Origin: Geothermovivens sp964644845
GTDB taxonomy: Bacteria > Zhuqueibacterota > Zhuqueibacteria > Oleimicrobiales > Geothermoviventaceae
Length of the DNA: 64,000 nucleotides
Direction: 5' to 3'
Assembly (NCBI GenBank): GCA_964644845.1
Contig: CAZXXS010000097.1
Coordinates: 62,001-126,000 of the forward strand
How positions within the stretch are numbered: position 1 is the stretch's first letter; each line of letters opens with the position of its first letter. This document shows positions 24,876 to 33,297 of this stretch, in pieces. Below the pieces are notes generated by a model. The model made no database searches. It was not told where the DNA came from and worked only from the letters and a program-made list of their open reading frames with translations. The position numbers were made by a program, and so were the translations under genes.

Positions 24876-26297
24876 ATGACCTGTTGCGAGTCTGACAAAC
24901 CGAAGTCCAACTGCGGTGTCGTGGGCATCTACGGGCATCGCGACGCCGCACGCTTGGCTTACCTGGGGCTTTTTGCCCTGCAGCACCGGGGGCAAGAGAG
25001 CGCTGGCATCGTGACCAGCACTGGCGAAAAAATGCACCGACACGTGGGCATGGGGTTGGTGGCGGATGTGTTCGCAGACGTGCGTTCCCTGGAGAAACTG
25101 GAGGGGACGATTGCCATTGGGCACAACCGCTACTCCACGACGGGTTCCAGCCTGTTCGTCAACGCGCAGCCCCTGCTGGTGAAGTGCAAAGAAGGCCCCA
25201 TCGCCCTCGGCCACAACGGCAATCTGACGAACGCCGGTCGCTTGCGCCGGGAGCTGGAGCAGAAAGGGTCGATTTTTCAGACGTCCACAGACACGGAGGT
25301 CGTGACGCATTTGATCGCCCGTTCTTCTGCTCCCACGCTGATCGAGAAAATTATCGACGCGCTGTCGCAGGTTGAAGGCGCATTTTCGATGGTGCTGATG
25401 ACGCTGGATCAGCTAATCGCGGCCCGTGACCCGCACGGTTTCCGACCGCTCAATCTGGGCCGCAAGATGGGCACGTACGTGGTTGCCTCAGAGACGTGCG
25501 CGTTCGACCTGATCGGGGCTGAGTACCTGCGGGAAATCGAGCCGGGCGAGGTTCTGGTCATCGACCGTGAGGGGCCACACAGCTACTTCTTGCCCAGAAA
25601 GGCGCCTCGTCATGCCTGCATCTTCGAGTACGTCTACTTCGCCAGGCCGGACAGCGTCATTTTCTCCGACAACGTGGACAAGTGCCGTCGGAAGCTCGGC
25701 AAGAACCTGGCTCTGGAACATCCGGTGGAGGCCGACATTGTGATTTCGGTGCCCGACAGCTCCAACACGGCAGCGATTGGCTACTCGAGACGCACCGGCA
25801 TCAAATTCGAGATCGGCCTTATCCGTAATCACTACATCGGGCGCACCTTCATCCACCCGACACAGGCGTTGCGCGATTTCAGCGTCCGGGTGAAATTCAA
25901 TCCAGTGCGTGGGGTGCTGGAGGGACGGCGCGTGGTCGTGATTGAGGACTCGATCGTGCGGGGCACCACCATGCGGCAACTCGTGACGTTGCTGCGGAAA
26001 GCGGGGGCGAGGGAGGTGCACGTTCGTGTGTCGTCGCCGCCCATCATTTCGCCCTGCTACTACGGGATGGATTTCCCGACGCGCGACGAGCTGATTGCAG
26101 CAAACATGTCGGTTGAAGAAATCCGGCAGTTCATCGGCGCCGACAGCCTGGAATACCTTTCGCTGGAGGGACTGCTTGGCGCGGTGCCTCACGAGAAAGG
26201 CGGCTACTGCACGGCCTGTTTCACGGGGGAATACCCCGTGCCACCGGAAGAAGGGATGGACAAGCACCAGCTCGAACCCGAGGCTGAGGACGTGTAA
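24876..26297 (+). CDS. purF: Amidophosphoribosyltransferase
   Basis: This 473-residue enzyme makes phosphoribosylamine from PRPP and glutamine, the first step of purine synthesis. The short propeptide (12 residues) is followed by CGVVGIYG; that Cys is the nucleophile after processing. LQHRGQES and GHNRYSTTG belong to the glutaminase domain. VVVIEDSIVRGTTMRQL (about 350) is the PRPP loop. CTACFTGEYPV and PCYYGMDFPT carry Cys residues typical of the [4Fe-4S] Bacillus-type enzyme. The ATG at 24876 lies 14 nt after an AAGGAGG, which is long; GTG at 24849 is a possible alternative. Confidence 0.95.
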   Translation: MTCCESDKPKSNCGVVGIYGHRDAARLAYLGLFALQHRGQESAGIVTSTGEKMHRHVGMGLVADVFADVRSLEKLEGTIAIGHNRYSTTGSSLFVNAQPLLVKCKEGPIALGHNGNLTNAGRLRRELEQKGSIFQTSTDTEVVTHLIARSSAPTLIEKIIDALSQVEGAFSMVLMTLDQLIAARDPHGFRPLNLGRKMGTYVVASETCAFDLIGAEYLREIEPGEVLVIDREGPHSYFLPRKAPRHACIFEYVYFARPDSVIFSDNVDKCRRKLGKNLALEHPVEADIVISVPDSSNTAAIGYSRRTGIKFEIGLIRNHYIGRTFIHPTQALRDFSVRVKFNPVRGVLEGRRVVVIEDSIVRGTTMRQLVTLLRKAGAREVHVRVSSPPIISPCYYGMDFPTRDELIAANMSVEEIRQFIGADSLEYLSLEGLLGAVPHEKGGYCTACFTGEYPVPPEEGMDKHQLEPEAEDV

Positions 26298-26347
26298 GTT
26301 CCGCCCCGCCGACTGAGGTTTTGGGAAGGGAGGCTTTGCTACAAACG

Positions 26348-27277
26348 ATGGGGAGATTTCTGCGCGCTCTGGATTACGTCTTTGTACTGCGGCCCACACT
26401 CTTCGTGGCGGTGTGGACCGTTTTCCTCGCTGGGCGGTGGGCTCAGCTACGTTTCTTACCGATTGCGAACCAGGTTAGCACCTGGCGCATTTGGCTCTTT
26501 GGTGCGGCGGTGTCGGCGGTGATGGGTGCCGTGTTCGTCGTCAATCAGTTGCAAGACGTCGAGACGGATCTGGCCAACAACAAGCTGTACCTGATTGCCA
26601 GGGGCGAAATCAAGCGGCGCGCCGCCAACTTGGAGGCCTACACACTTCTGGGACTTGGTCTGCTGCTGGCTCTTTGGCTCGATGTCACGCTTTTTGTGAT
26701 TCTGGGGCTGTTGTTCTTCGTCGGCGGTGTGGCGTACAGCTACCGACCGTGGCAGTGGAAGAATCGGCCATTTTTCGGGCTTTTCTCGAACGCTTTCGGC
26801 GCGCTGTTTGTTTTTCTGGCTGGGTGGGGTGTGGGTAACGCGTGGCATCCGGTTGCGTTTCAGTACGCAATCCCGTACATTTTGGCTGTTGTGTCCGTTT
26901 ACTTCCTGACCACCATTCCGGATGAACCGGGCGACCGGGCTTCGGGAAAAGTCACGTTTGTGGTTCGCTACGGTGAGAAGGCCACGCGAACCTGGGCGCT
27001 GGCGGCGGTCTCGCTGTCGGTGGTGGCGGGCGCTCTCAACCGGGATCTGGTAATTCTTTTCCCCGCGGTGGCGTCGCTGCCGCTGTTCGCGGTGGCGGCC
27101 AGTCGTGGTGCGCAGGACGACGTGTTGCGCGCCACGAAGATGAGCATTTTGCTTTTGTCCCTGACGGTTTGCATCGCCTACCCGGGTTACTTGCTGCTGC
27201 TGGTTCTGGTTTTTGGCGTGTCAAAGTGGTACTACAAGAGGCGTTTCGGTCTGAACTACCCAAGCCTGGAAACGTAA
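26348..27277 (+). CDS. UbiA-family prenyltransferase
   Basis: This membrane protein of about 309 residues has 8-9 helices. The first Asp-rich motif is NQLQDVETD (about 62-70) and the second is DEPGDRASGK (about 187-196); together they bind Mg-prenyl diphosphate. The family attaches a prenyl chain to an aromatic ring, a tetrapyrrole or, in archaea, geranylgeranylglyceryl phosphate. The next genes encode ferredoxin, geranylgeranyl reductase and a CDP-alcohol phosphatidyltransferase, which favours the archaeal-type lipid (DGGGP synthase) role. The first motif differs from textbook archaeal NDxxDxxxD, so this is an inference. A TTG at 26321 is an alternative start. Confidence 0.85.
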   Translation: MGRFLRALDYVFVLRPTLFVAVWTVFLAGRWAQLRFLPIANQVSTWRIWLFGAAVSAVMGAVFVVNQLQDVETDLANNKLYLIARGEIKRRAANLEAYTLLGLGLLLALWLDVTLFVILGLLFFVGGVAYSYRPWQWKNRPFFGLFSNAFGALFVFLAGWGVGNAWHPVAFQYAIPYILAVVSVYFLTTIPDEPGDRASGKVTFVVRYGEKATRTWALAAVSLSVVAGALNRDLVILFPAVASLPLFAVAASRGAQDDVLRATKMSILLLSLTVCIAYPGYLLLLVLVFGVSKWYYKRRFGLNYPSLET

Positions 27278-27334
27278 TCTTGAAGCGGAAAGAACGGCAA
27301 CGAACCCCGTGAGCGGGTGAGGAGGAGAACCCTT

Positions 27335-27517
27335 TTGAGTTTGGTGGCGGTAAAGAGAGACCTTTGTGACCTTTGCGGGACCTGTGTCGGCGTGTGCCCG
27401 GTGGACTGCATCGAGCTCAGCGAAACGGAGCTCAGAATTGACGCCCAGGCCTGCATTTTGTGTCGGTTCTGCATCGACATTTGTCCAATCGAAGCGCTGG
27501 AGATGAGGGATGAGTAA
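27335..27517 (+). CDS. 2[4Fe-4S] ferredoxin
   Basis: This protein of 60 residues has two CxxCxxCxxxCP motifs, CDLCGTCVGVCP (about 10-21) and CILCRFCIDICP (about 40-51), each binding a [4Fe-4S] cluster. The start is TTG at 27335, 9 nt after GGAGGAG. Its stop overlaps the start of the geranylgeranyl reductase gene by 8 bp, so it is very likely that enzyme's electron donor. An adjacent ferredoxin serves geranylgeranyl reductase in Methanosarcina acetivorans, as I recall. Confidence 0.9.
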   Translation: MSLVAVKRDLCDLCGTCVGVCPVDCIELSETELRIDAQACILCRFCIDICPIEALEMRDE

Positions 27518-28694
27518 CCGCGTGAACGTCGACGTCGTAGTTGTCGGAGCAGGACCGGCGGGGTCGACGGCAGCTCGCCTGGCTGCTGAGAACGGTGTCA
27601 GCGTGCTGCTCTTGGAAAAGGATCGGGAGGTAGGCATCCCCGTCCGGTGCGCGGAGGGGGTTGGCGAGAGCTCCCTGAAAAAGGTGCTGGAGCCGCGTTC
27701 TCACTGGATCATGAACACCGTCCAGAACGCTGAGTTCATTTCGCCAAGTGGGCTTCACGTTCTGGTGCACGTGGGCAGCGACCGCGGTTTCGTGCTCAAC
27801 CGGAAGATTTTCGACTACGAGCTTGCCCAGATGGCGGCCGACGCGGGTGCGGAAATCTGGACGAAGGCCTACGTGTACGGTCTGCTGCGCGACGACAGGG
27901 GCCGCGTGGCTGGGGTAAAGGTGCGACACATTGGTCGGGAGGTGGAGGTTGCGGCAAAGGTGGTGATTGGTGCGGACGGCGTCGAATCGCGCGTGGGGCG
28001 TTGGGCCGGCCTCAAGACGCTTACGAAAATGCACGACATGGAAACCTGCGTGCAGGTGACGGCCGCACGTGTGGATGCCGAAACGGATCGCTTTTACTTC
28101 TTTTTCGGCAGTCAGGTGGCACCCGGAGGCTACGCCTGGGTCTTCCCGAAGGGCAATGGGCTGGCGAATGTGGGTCTCGGGCTCTCGGGCGATTTCTCGG
28201 CTACCCGAAAGCCGATTGACTACCTGCAGGACTTGCTCAACAAGCACTTCCCAGGTGCTGCTGTTCTGACAACGGTTGCCGGCGGGGTCCCGTGCTCGGG
28301 TACGGTGGAGAAACTGGTAACGGACGGCTTAATGCTCGTTGGCGACGCCGCACACCAGGCCAATCCGGTTTCCGGAGGCGGCATCGCGCCTGGCATGATT
28401 GCAGGCAAGATTGCGGGGCGTGTGGCTGCCGAGGCCGTGCGCGACGGTGACGTGTCCGAAAAGCGCCTTCGCAAGTACGTGAAGGAATGGGATCGCGAGG
28501 TTGGTAAGACCCACCGGCTGTTTTACCGAATCAAAGAAGGCATTTTTCGACTGACAGATGAGGAGCTGGACCGAACAGCCAGGGCGCTGCAGGGTCTGGC
28601 CCCGGACGAAATCACGCTGAAGCGCATGTTTCGGGTTGCGCTGATGAAACAGCCAAAACTGCTTCTGGACGTAGCCCGCGTTTTCGTTGGGTGA
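27510..28694 (+). CDS. Geranylgeranyl reductase family flavoprotein
   Basis: This 394-residue FAD enzyme saturates isoprenoid double bonds. It has an FAD-binding VVVGAGPAGSTAA (about 10-22) and GIPVRCAEGVG with the Cys conserved in archaeal enzymes (about 49). APGGYAWVFPKGNGLANVGLG matches the substrate motif YxWxFPx7GxG (about 205-225). LMLVGDAAHQANPVSGGGI is the second FAD motif. This is close to archaeal digeranylgeranylglycerophospholipid reductases; plant and phototroph ChlP enzymes are related. The overlap with ferredoxin and the flanking UbiA and phosphatidyltransferase genes suggest a membrane-lipid pathway. Confidence 0.92.
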   Translation: MSNRVNVDVVVVGAGPAGSTAARLAAENGVSVLLLEKDREVGIPVRCAEGVGESSLKKVLEPRSHWIMNTVQNAEFISPSGLHVLVHVGSDRGFVLNRKIFDYELAQMAADAGAEIWTKAYVYGLLRDDRGRVAGVKVRHIGREVEVAAKVVIGADGVESRVGRWAGLKTLTKMHDMETCVQVTAARVDAETDRFYFFFGSQVAPGGYAWVFPKGNGLANVGLGLSGDFSATRKPIDYLQDLLNKHFPGAAVLTTVAGGVPCSGTVEKLVTDGLMLVGDAAHQANPVSGGGIAPGMIAGKIAGRVAAEAVRDGDVSEKRLRKYVKEWDREVGKTHRLFYRIKEGIFRLTDEELDRTARALQGLAPDEITLKRMFRVALMKQPKLLLDVARVFVG

Positions 28695-28712
28695 GCCAGG
28701 GAAGGGCCAACT

Positions 28713-29327
28713 GTGACGCAGAAGAGAGTGTTCACAATTCCGAATTTGCTGACACTGACGCGTCTGGCGCTGTTCGTTCCGACCGCATCGTCGGTGGTGC
28801 GCGGTGGTGTAAAAGGCAATTTGCAGGCAGCGTTTTTTCTCGCTTTGATGGCTTTGACGGACATTCTGGACGGCTACATTGCCCGGCACTACCACCAGAA
28901 AAGCGAACTCGGACGTGTGCTGGATCCAGTGGTCGACAAAATTTGTGTGGGTGGACTTTTCGTGCTACTGGCCTGGCAACGGGCCTTGCCGCTCTGGCTT
29001 GTGGGCCTTGTCCTGGGGCGGGATGTTTTGATCCTGCTTGCCGGGCTCTTCATCCTCAGTCGCTACAAACGCGTCACGGAGTCGACCGTAATTGGCAAAG
29101 CTGCGGTTGCCGTACTCATTGCCACCGTCTTTGTGTTCTTGTTCGACATTGAGCCGTTGAAACTGGTTAGCATCTACGCGTCGGCAATTGGTGTTGTGGT
29201 GAGTGGCGTGGCTTACACGGTCAGGTTTGTGGGCGTGCTTCGTGGCAAAATCCCTGTGCCACCGGCACAGGCGACGGCCGAGTTGCCCGAACAAGGCGAA
29301 ATCCTACCCGTTGAATCGGCAAAGTGA
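28713..29327 (+). CDS. CDP-alcohol phosphatidyltransferase
   Basis: This 204-residue membrane protein contains LTDILDGYIARHYHQKSELG and then RVLDPVVDK. That is the full CDP-alcohol phosphatidyltransferase motif DxxDGxxARx8GxxxDxxxD (about 49-71). The family moves an alcohol phosphate onto or from a CDP-activated lipid, as in phosphatidylglycerophosphate or archaetidyl-lipid synthesis. Five or six helices are present. The start is GTG behind GGAAGGG, 18 bp after the reductase. It may be an ordinary pgsA; the neighbours raise the possibility that it handles ether lipids. Confidence 0.88.
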   Translation: MTQKRVFTIPNLLTLTRLALFVPTASSVVRGGVKGNLQAAFFLALMALTDILDGYIARHYHQKSELGRVLDPVVDKICVGGLFVLLAWQRALPLWLVGLVLGRDVLILLAGLFILSRYKRVTESTVIGKAAVAVLIATVFVFLFDIEPLKLVSIYASAIGVVVSGVAYTVRFVGVLRGKIPVPPAQATAELPEQGEILPVESAK

Positions 29328-29347
29328 CGGCAGTGAGTGAGGCTTAA

Positions 29348-30247
29348 GTGAATCTGTTCTCGAAATTTGCGAAGGGGCTGGAGAAAACGCGTTCCGGCTT
29401 GCTCGGGAACGTGGGCAAGCTGTTGAAGGGTAGATCTGCCGTCAGCGACGACGAGCTCGAAGAACTTGAAGAAATGCTGATTGCTGGCGACGTGGGGCCC
29501 GAGCTGACTGAAATTCTGCTGGAGCGATTGCGTAAGGCAGCGGACTCGGGATCTGGCGACCTGCTGGAGGTGTTGCGTCAGGAGGTAGAAACGCTGCTCG
29601 GTCGCTCCAGCCGGCAGGGTCTGCCCTGGGAGGAACGTCCGCACGTGATCATGGTTGTAGGCGTGAACGGGAGTGGCAAGACGACCACAATTGGTAAGCT
29701 TGCAGCTCGGTACACAAGCCAGGGTAAGAAAGTGCTGCTGGCGGCAGCCGACACGTTTCGGGCAGCGGCAGGCGACCAGCTCGAGATCTGGGCGGAACGG
29801 GCTGGGGCCCAGATTGTTCGCTCCAAAGCGGGTGCGGACCCGGCGGCCGTGGCCTACGACGCGGTGGTGGCCGGCCAGGCCCGTGGGGTGGATGTGGTGA
29901 TCATCGACACTGCTGGTAGGTTGCACACGAAAAAGAACCTGATGGAAGAACTGCGGAAAGTTCATCGGGTCATCGGTAAGGCCATGCCGGGAGCTCCACA
30001 CGAAGTGTTGCTTGTGCTGGACGCTACAGTGGGCCAAAACGCTCTTGCTCAAGCCCGGCATTTTGCTGACGCCGTTGGTGTCACGGGGCTTGTTGTAGCG
30101 AAGCTTGACGGTACGGCCAAAGGCGGTGCCATCCTGCCGGTTGTTCACGAGCTTGGCATCCCGCCTCAGTACGTTGGCGTTGGCGAAGGCATCGACGATC
30201 TGGTGGATTTTGATCCGAAAACGTTTGCAGAGGCGCTGTTCACGTAG
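29348..30247 (+). CDS. ftsY: Signal recognition particle receptor FtsY
   Basis: This 299-residue SRP GTPase docks ribosome-nascent-chain complexes at the membrane. It has a helical N domain (about 1-90) and a G domain with GVNGSGKTTTIGKLA (about 101-115), AADTFRAAAGDQL, DTAGRLHTKKNLMEEL and TKxD-like AKLDGTAKGG. The acidic A domain of E. coli FtsY is absent, as in many bacteria. The start is GTG at 29348. Confidence 0.95.
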   Translation: MNLFSKFAKGLEKTRSGLLGNVGKLLKGRSAVSDDELEELEEMLIAGDVGPELTEILLERLRKAADSGSGDLLEVLRQEVETLLGRSSRQGLPWEERPHVIMVVGVNGSGKTTTIGKLAARYTSQGKKVLLAAADTFRAAAGDQLEIWAERAGAQIVRSKAGADPAAVAYDAVVAGQARGVDVVIIDTAGRLHTKKNLMEELRKVHRVIGKAMPGAPHEVLLVLDATVGQNALAQARHFADAVGVTGLVVAKLDGTAKGGAILPVVHELGIPPQYVGVGEGIDDLVDFDPKTFAEALFT

Positions 30248-30392
30248 GCCACCCATGTCGGGGCGTCGCTGGTCTGTCTGTGGGCGAGTCCGGCAGGTAA
30301 CCGACGGGTGGCTCTGGCTCGGTTCGAACGCGACCTCGGTTTCCGCTGTGGGGTGGGTGGAGGAGAGAGTCCTTAGAATGGGTTGATTGGAA

Positions 30393-31724
30393 ATGGCGGT
30401 GAAGGTTTACCTGGAAAATCTCGGTTGCGCCAAAAATCAGGTGGACGCTGAGTGGATTCTGGCGCGACTTGCGCGCGGGGGTGCTGAAATCGTAAGACGC
30501 CCCGAAGAGGCGGACGCGATTTTGGTGAACACGTGCTCGTTCATCGAAGCGGCGCGGGAGGAGTCGGTAGAAACAATCCTCGAACTGGCCGAGTTAAAGA
30601 AGCGCGGCAAAGGGAAAAAGCTGTTCGTCACGGGATGTCTGGCTCAGCGTTACAGAGAGGAGCTGCGCAAAGCGCTTCCTGAAGCTGATGCGGTGGTTGA
30701 GACTGTGGAGCCGCTGGAGACGGCGCAGTGTGTGGCCAGGGAGCTTGGTCTGACGGTTCCCGGTTCACCCGTGTGGTACGCGGAACGCTGGCGACTCAAC
30801 CCCCGGCATTTCGCCTACTTGAAATTGGCGGAAGGTTGCGACAATCGTTGTACTTTTTGCGCCATCCCGCTGATCAAGGGGCGATTCCGCAGCCGACCTT
30901 TGTCGGAGGTACTGGCGGAAGCCAGCTCTCTTGTGGCCAAGGGGGCGAAAGAGCTTCTGCTCGTTGCTCAGGACACAACCTACTACGGCCGCGACGTGGG
31001 CCACCCCGAGTGGTTGGTGGATTTGCTGGACGGGCTCGGTGAGATCGACGGGCTCGAATGGATTCGTGTTCTTTACACCTACCCGCGTTACCTGACTGAC
31101 GCCCTTGTGAAGGCAATGGCAGAGAACCCGAAGGTGTGCCGGTACATCGATTTGCCGGTTCAACACGGGTCGGATGCAGTACTGCGCCGAATGGGGCGTG
31201 GCACTCCGGTAGAAAGTTTGAAAAGGTGGATTGAAAAGCTCCGCCAAAGGATTCCAGAACTGGTCATCCGGAGCACGGTTCTGGTAGGGTTTCCGGGAGA
31301 GACGGAAGCGGAATTCCAGGCGCTACTGGACTTTCTCGACTGGGCGCAGTTTGAGCGGCTGGGTGTGTTTGGCTTTTCGCCCGAGGAAGGCACGAGAGCC
31401 TGGACGCTGCCGGGGCGGGTCCCCGAAGAAACGATTCGCGAGCGTGTGAACGAAGTCATGCGGCTGCACGAGAAGAATGCCTCAGAGTGGGGTCAAAACC
31501 AGGTTGGGAGAAGGTTGCGTGTCCTGGTGGACGGGCGTGACCAAGAGAGTGGCCTGTGGGTGGCGCGTACGGAGTGGGATGCGCCTGAGATTGACCACGT
31601 CGTTTGGCTGGATGAACCGGTGCAGGAGGGCTGCTTTGTAGAGGTTGAGATCGAAGAAGCTTTGCCGTACGAACTTTTTGGCACTCCAGCCCCGGCGGAA
31701 AAGCTGGAGCCTGTAGTGGCGTGA
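30393..31724 (+). CDS. rimO: Ribosomal protein S12 methylthiotransferase
   Basis: This 443-residue radical-SAM enzyme adds a methylthio group to Asp of S12. The MTTase domain has LGCAKNQVDAE, NTCSFIEAA and TGCLAQRY. The radical-SAM cluster is GCDNRCTFCAIP (about 147-158), and a TRAM domain is at the C-terminus (about 370-435). GCAKNxVD separates RimO from MiaB. I use ATG at 30393; TTG at 30387 is two codons upstream. The 145 bp after ftsY contain no recognisable RNA. Confidence 0.95.
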   Translation: MAVKVYLENLGCAKNQVDAEWILARLARGGAEIVRRPEEADAILVNTCSFIEAAREESVETILELAELKKRGKGKKLFVTGCLAQRYREELRKALPEADAVVETVEPLETAQCVARELGLTVPGSPVWYAERWRLNPRHFAYLKLAEGCDNRCTFCAIPLIKGRFRSRPLSEVLAEASSLVAKGAKELLLVAQDTTYYGRDVGHPEWLVDLLDGLGEIDGLEWIRVLYTYPRYLTDALVKAMAENPKVCRYIDLPVQHGSDAVLRRMGRGTPVESLKRWIEKLRQRIPELVIRSTVLVGFPGETEAEFQALLDFLDWAQFERLGVFGFSPEEGTRAWTLPGRVPEETIRERVNEVMRLHEKNASEWGQNQVGRRLRVLVDGRDQESGLWVARTEWDAPEIDHVVWLDEPVQEGCFVEVEIEEALPYELFGTPAPAEKLEPVVA

Positions 31725-31789
31725 GGACACGCTCACCCGGGAGTTGCGAGTAGCAGGCGGGACATCCCGCCATTTCAGGAGGTGGTGAG

Positions 31790-33088
31790 ATGTTTACCAA
31801 ACGTTTCTTGAGCGCTGGTGCGCTGCTTGTTTTCGTGCTGACCACTGGCTGGTCGATCGCCAAGGGTCAGGTAGAAATGAGCGGCCTGCGCGACGAGGGT
31901 ATCCCCGTTTTTCACTACGACGTCGTGGGTTTGGCCAGTCCGGTGGACACCAGTCTGTCCCGTGCCAACATTTACGTGAAGGTTGCGTACGACGAGCTCT
32001 CCTTCGTGAAAGTGGACACGGGCTACCAGGCCCGTTACGAGCTTTCGATTGTCCTCTTCGACAGCCACGGCGATCAGGCTGCGGGCAAGATCATCGAACG
32101 AAAGGTTTTCGTGAAGGACTACGACCAGACCAACTCACGGACCGATTTCGACATGGCCCGGGCTTCGTTTGATCTGAAACCAGCGGAGTACCGCCTGTCC
32201 ATCGGTTTGATGGATCTTGAGACCCGCAAGACCGGCAGTCGAAAGACCAAGTTTGTGCTGCGAGATTTCATGCACAAGCCTTTGGCTGTAAGCGACGTTA
32301 CGCTGGCCACGTCGGTGGAGAGCGATTCGCTTGGAATCCGCTCGTACAGTCCGGAGGTTTCTGACGCTCAACAAGGTGTGCGAAAAAACCTGCTGGCCTA
32401 CTACGAAATTTACAATCACAAGGGTTCCGATTCGGTTCAGGTTGAGTACGTTGTCCGCAACGCTCACAACGAGAAGGTCAGCAAGGGCCGCTTGTGGAAA
32501 CAGACGCCGGGCGTACGGACGAAGGCAGTGTTGGACCTTCACTCGATGAAACTTCAGCCAGGCAAGTACCTGCTGCGCCTGACGGTTAGAGACGGTCACG
32601 ACCGGGATTTCACCGAGAAGATGTTCAACGCCAACTGGTCCGGCTTACCAGCCACAATTTCGGATCTCGAGCTTGCCATCGATCAGTTGCGTTACATTGC
32701 CACGAGTGAGGAATTCAAGGCGTTGAAAAAGGCGCCACCGGAGAAGAAGCTGAAGCTGTTCAAAGAGTTCTGGGCCAAACGGGATCCCACACCGGGAACC
32801 CCTGAAAACGAGGCGATGGAGGAGCACTACCGGCGGGTCCAGTACGCCAACGAGAATTTCAAAGGTTTCCAGGAAGGGTGGAAGACGGACATGGGGATGG
32901 TTTACATCATCCTGGGGCCACCGGACGACATCGAACGGCATCCGTTTGAAATCGACAGCAAACCCTACGAGATCTGGTACTACTACCACATCAACCGGCA
33001 GTTCATTTTTGTGGATGAAAACGGCTTCGGTGAGTACCGTCTCTACAACCCGTACGAACTCTGGGACTGGCAGCGCTTGCAGCGGTAG
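31790..33088 (+). CDS. GWxTD domain-containing exported protein
   Basis: This 432-residue protein has a signal peptide (about 1-26). A beta-rich N-terminal half resembles gliding/secretion accessory proteins. The C-terminal GWxTD domain has EGWKTDMGMVYIILGPPDDI near residue 362 and EIWYYYHINRQFIFVDENGFGEYRL after it. The domain is widespread in FCB and Acidobacteriota genomes; its function is not established. AGGAGGTGGTGAG gives an excellent ribosome site. A rho-independent terminator follows at 33154-33188, so it ends the purF-to-GWxTD run of genes. Confidence 0.88.
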   Translation: MFTKRFLSAGALLVFVLTTGWSIAKGQVEMSGLRDEGIPVFHYDVVGLASPVDTSLSRANIYVKVAYDELSFVKVDTGYQARYELSIVLFDSHGDQAAGKIIERKVFVKDYDQTNSRTDFDMARASFDLKPAEYRLSIGLMDLETRKTGSRKTKFVLRDFMHKPLAVSDVTLATSVESDSLGIRSYSPEVSDAQQGVRKNLLAYYEIYNHKGSDSVQVEYVVRNAHNEKVSKGRLWKQTPGVRTKAVLDLHSMKLQPGKYLLRLTVRDGHDRDFTEKMFNANWSGLPATISDLELAIDQLRYIATSEEFKALKKAPPEKKLKLFKEFWAKRDPTPGTPENEAMEEHYRRVQYANENFKGFQEGWKTDMGMVYIILGPPDDIERHPFEIDSKPYEIWYYYHINRQFIFVDENGFGEYRLYNPYELWDWQRLQR

Positions 33089-33153
33089 GCGGTTCCGGCG
33101 GTTTTTGGGCTGGGAGGGTGCTGCGCGACAAAATTGATTGACGTCCACTTCAG

Positions 33154-33188
33154 GGGACAGCGCAGGGATGCCTTCGCTGTCCCTTTTT
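33154..33188 (+). terminator. Rho-independent terminator after the GWxTD gene
   Basis: GGGACAGCG (33154-33162) and CGCTGTCCC (33175-33183) form a perfect 9-bp stem with a 12-base loop, followed by five T. It lies 66 bp after the GWxTD stop. Confidence 0.88.
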
Positions 33189-33297
33189 GCGTCGTGGGGA
33201 CACCGCACGCTCGAGCGGTAGAAACAATTTCTTCTCAGAAGCGCAGAATTGCAACGTGGAAGGAGCAACCGGGAAACAACAGCGGAAAGGGAGAGGC

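Noticed and set aside
30300..30360. GGTTCGAAC resembling a tRNA T-loop between ftsY and rimO
   Set aside because: The flanking bases do not form a T-stem and no acceptor or anticodon arm can be drawn.
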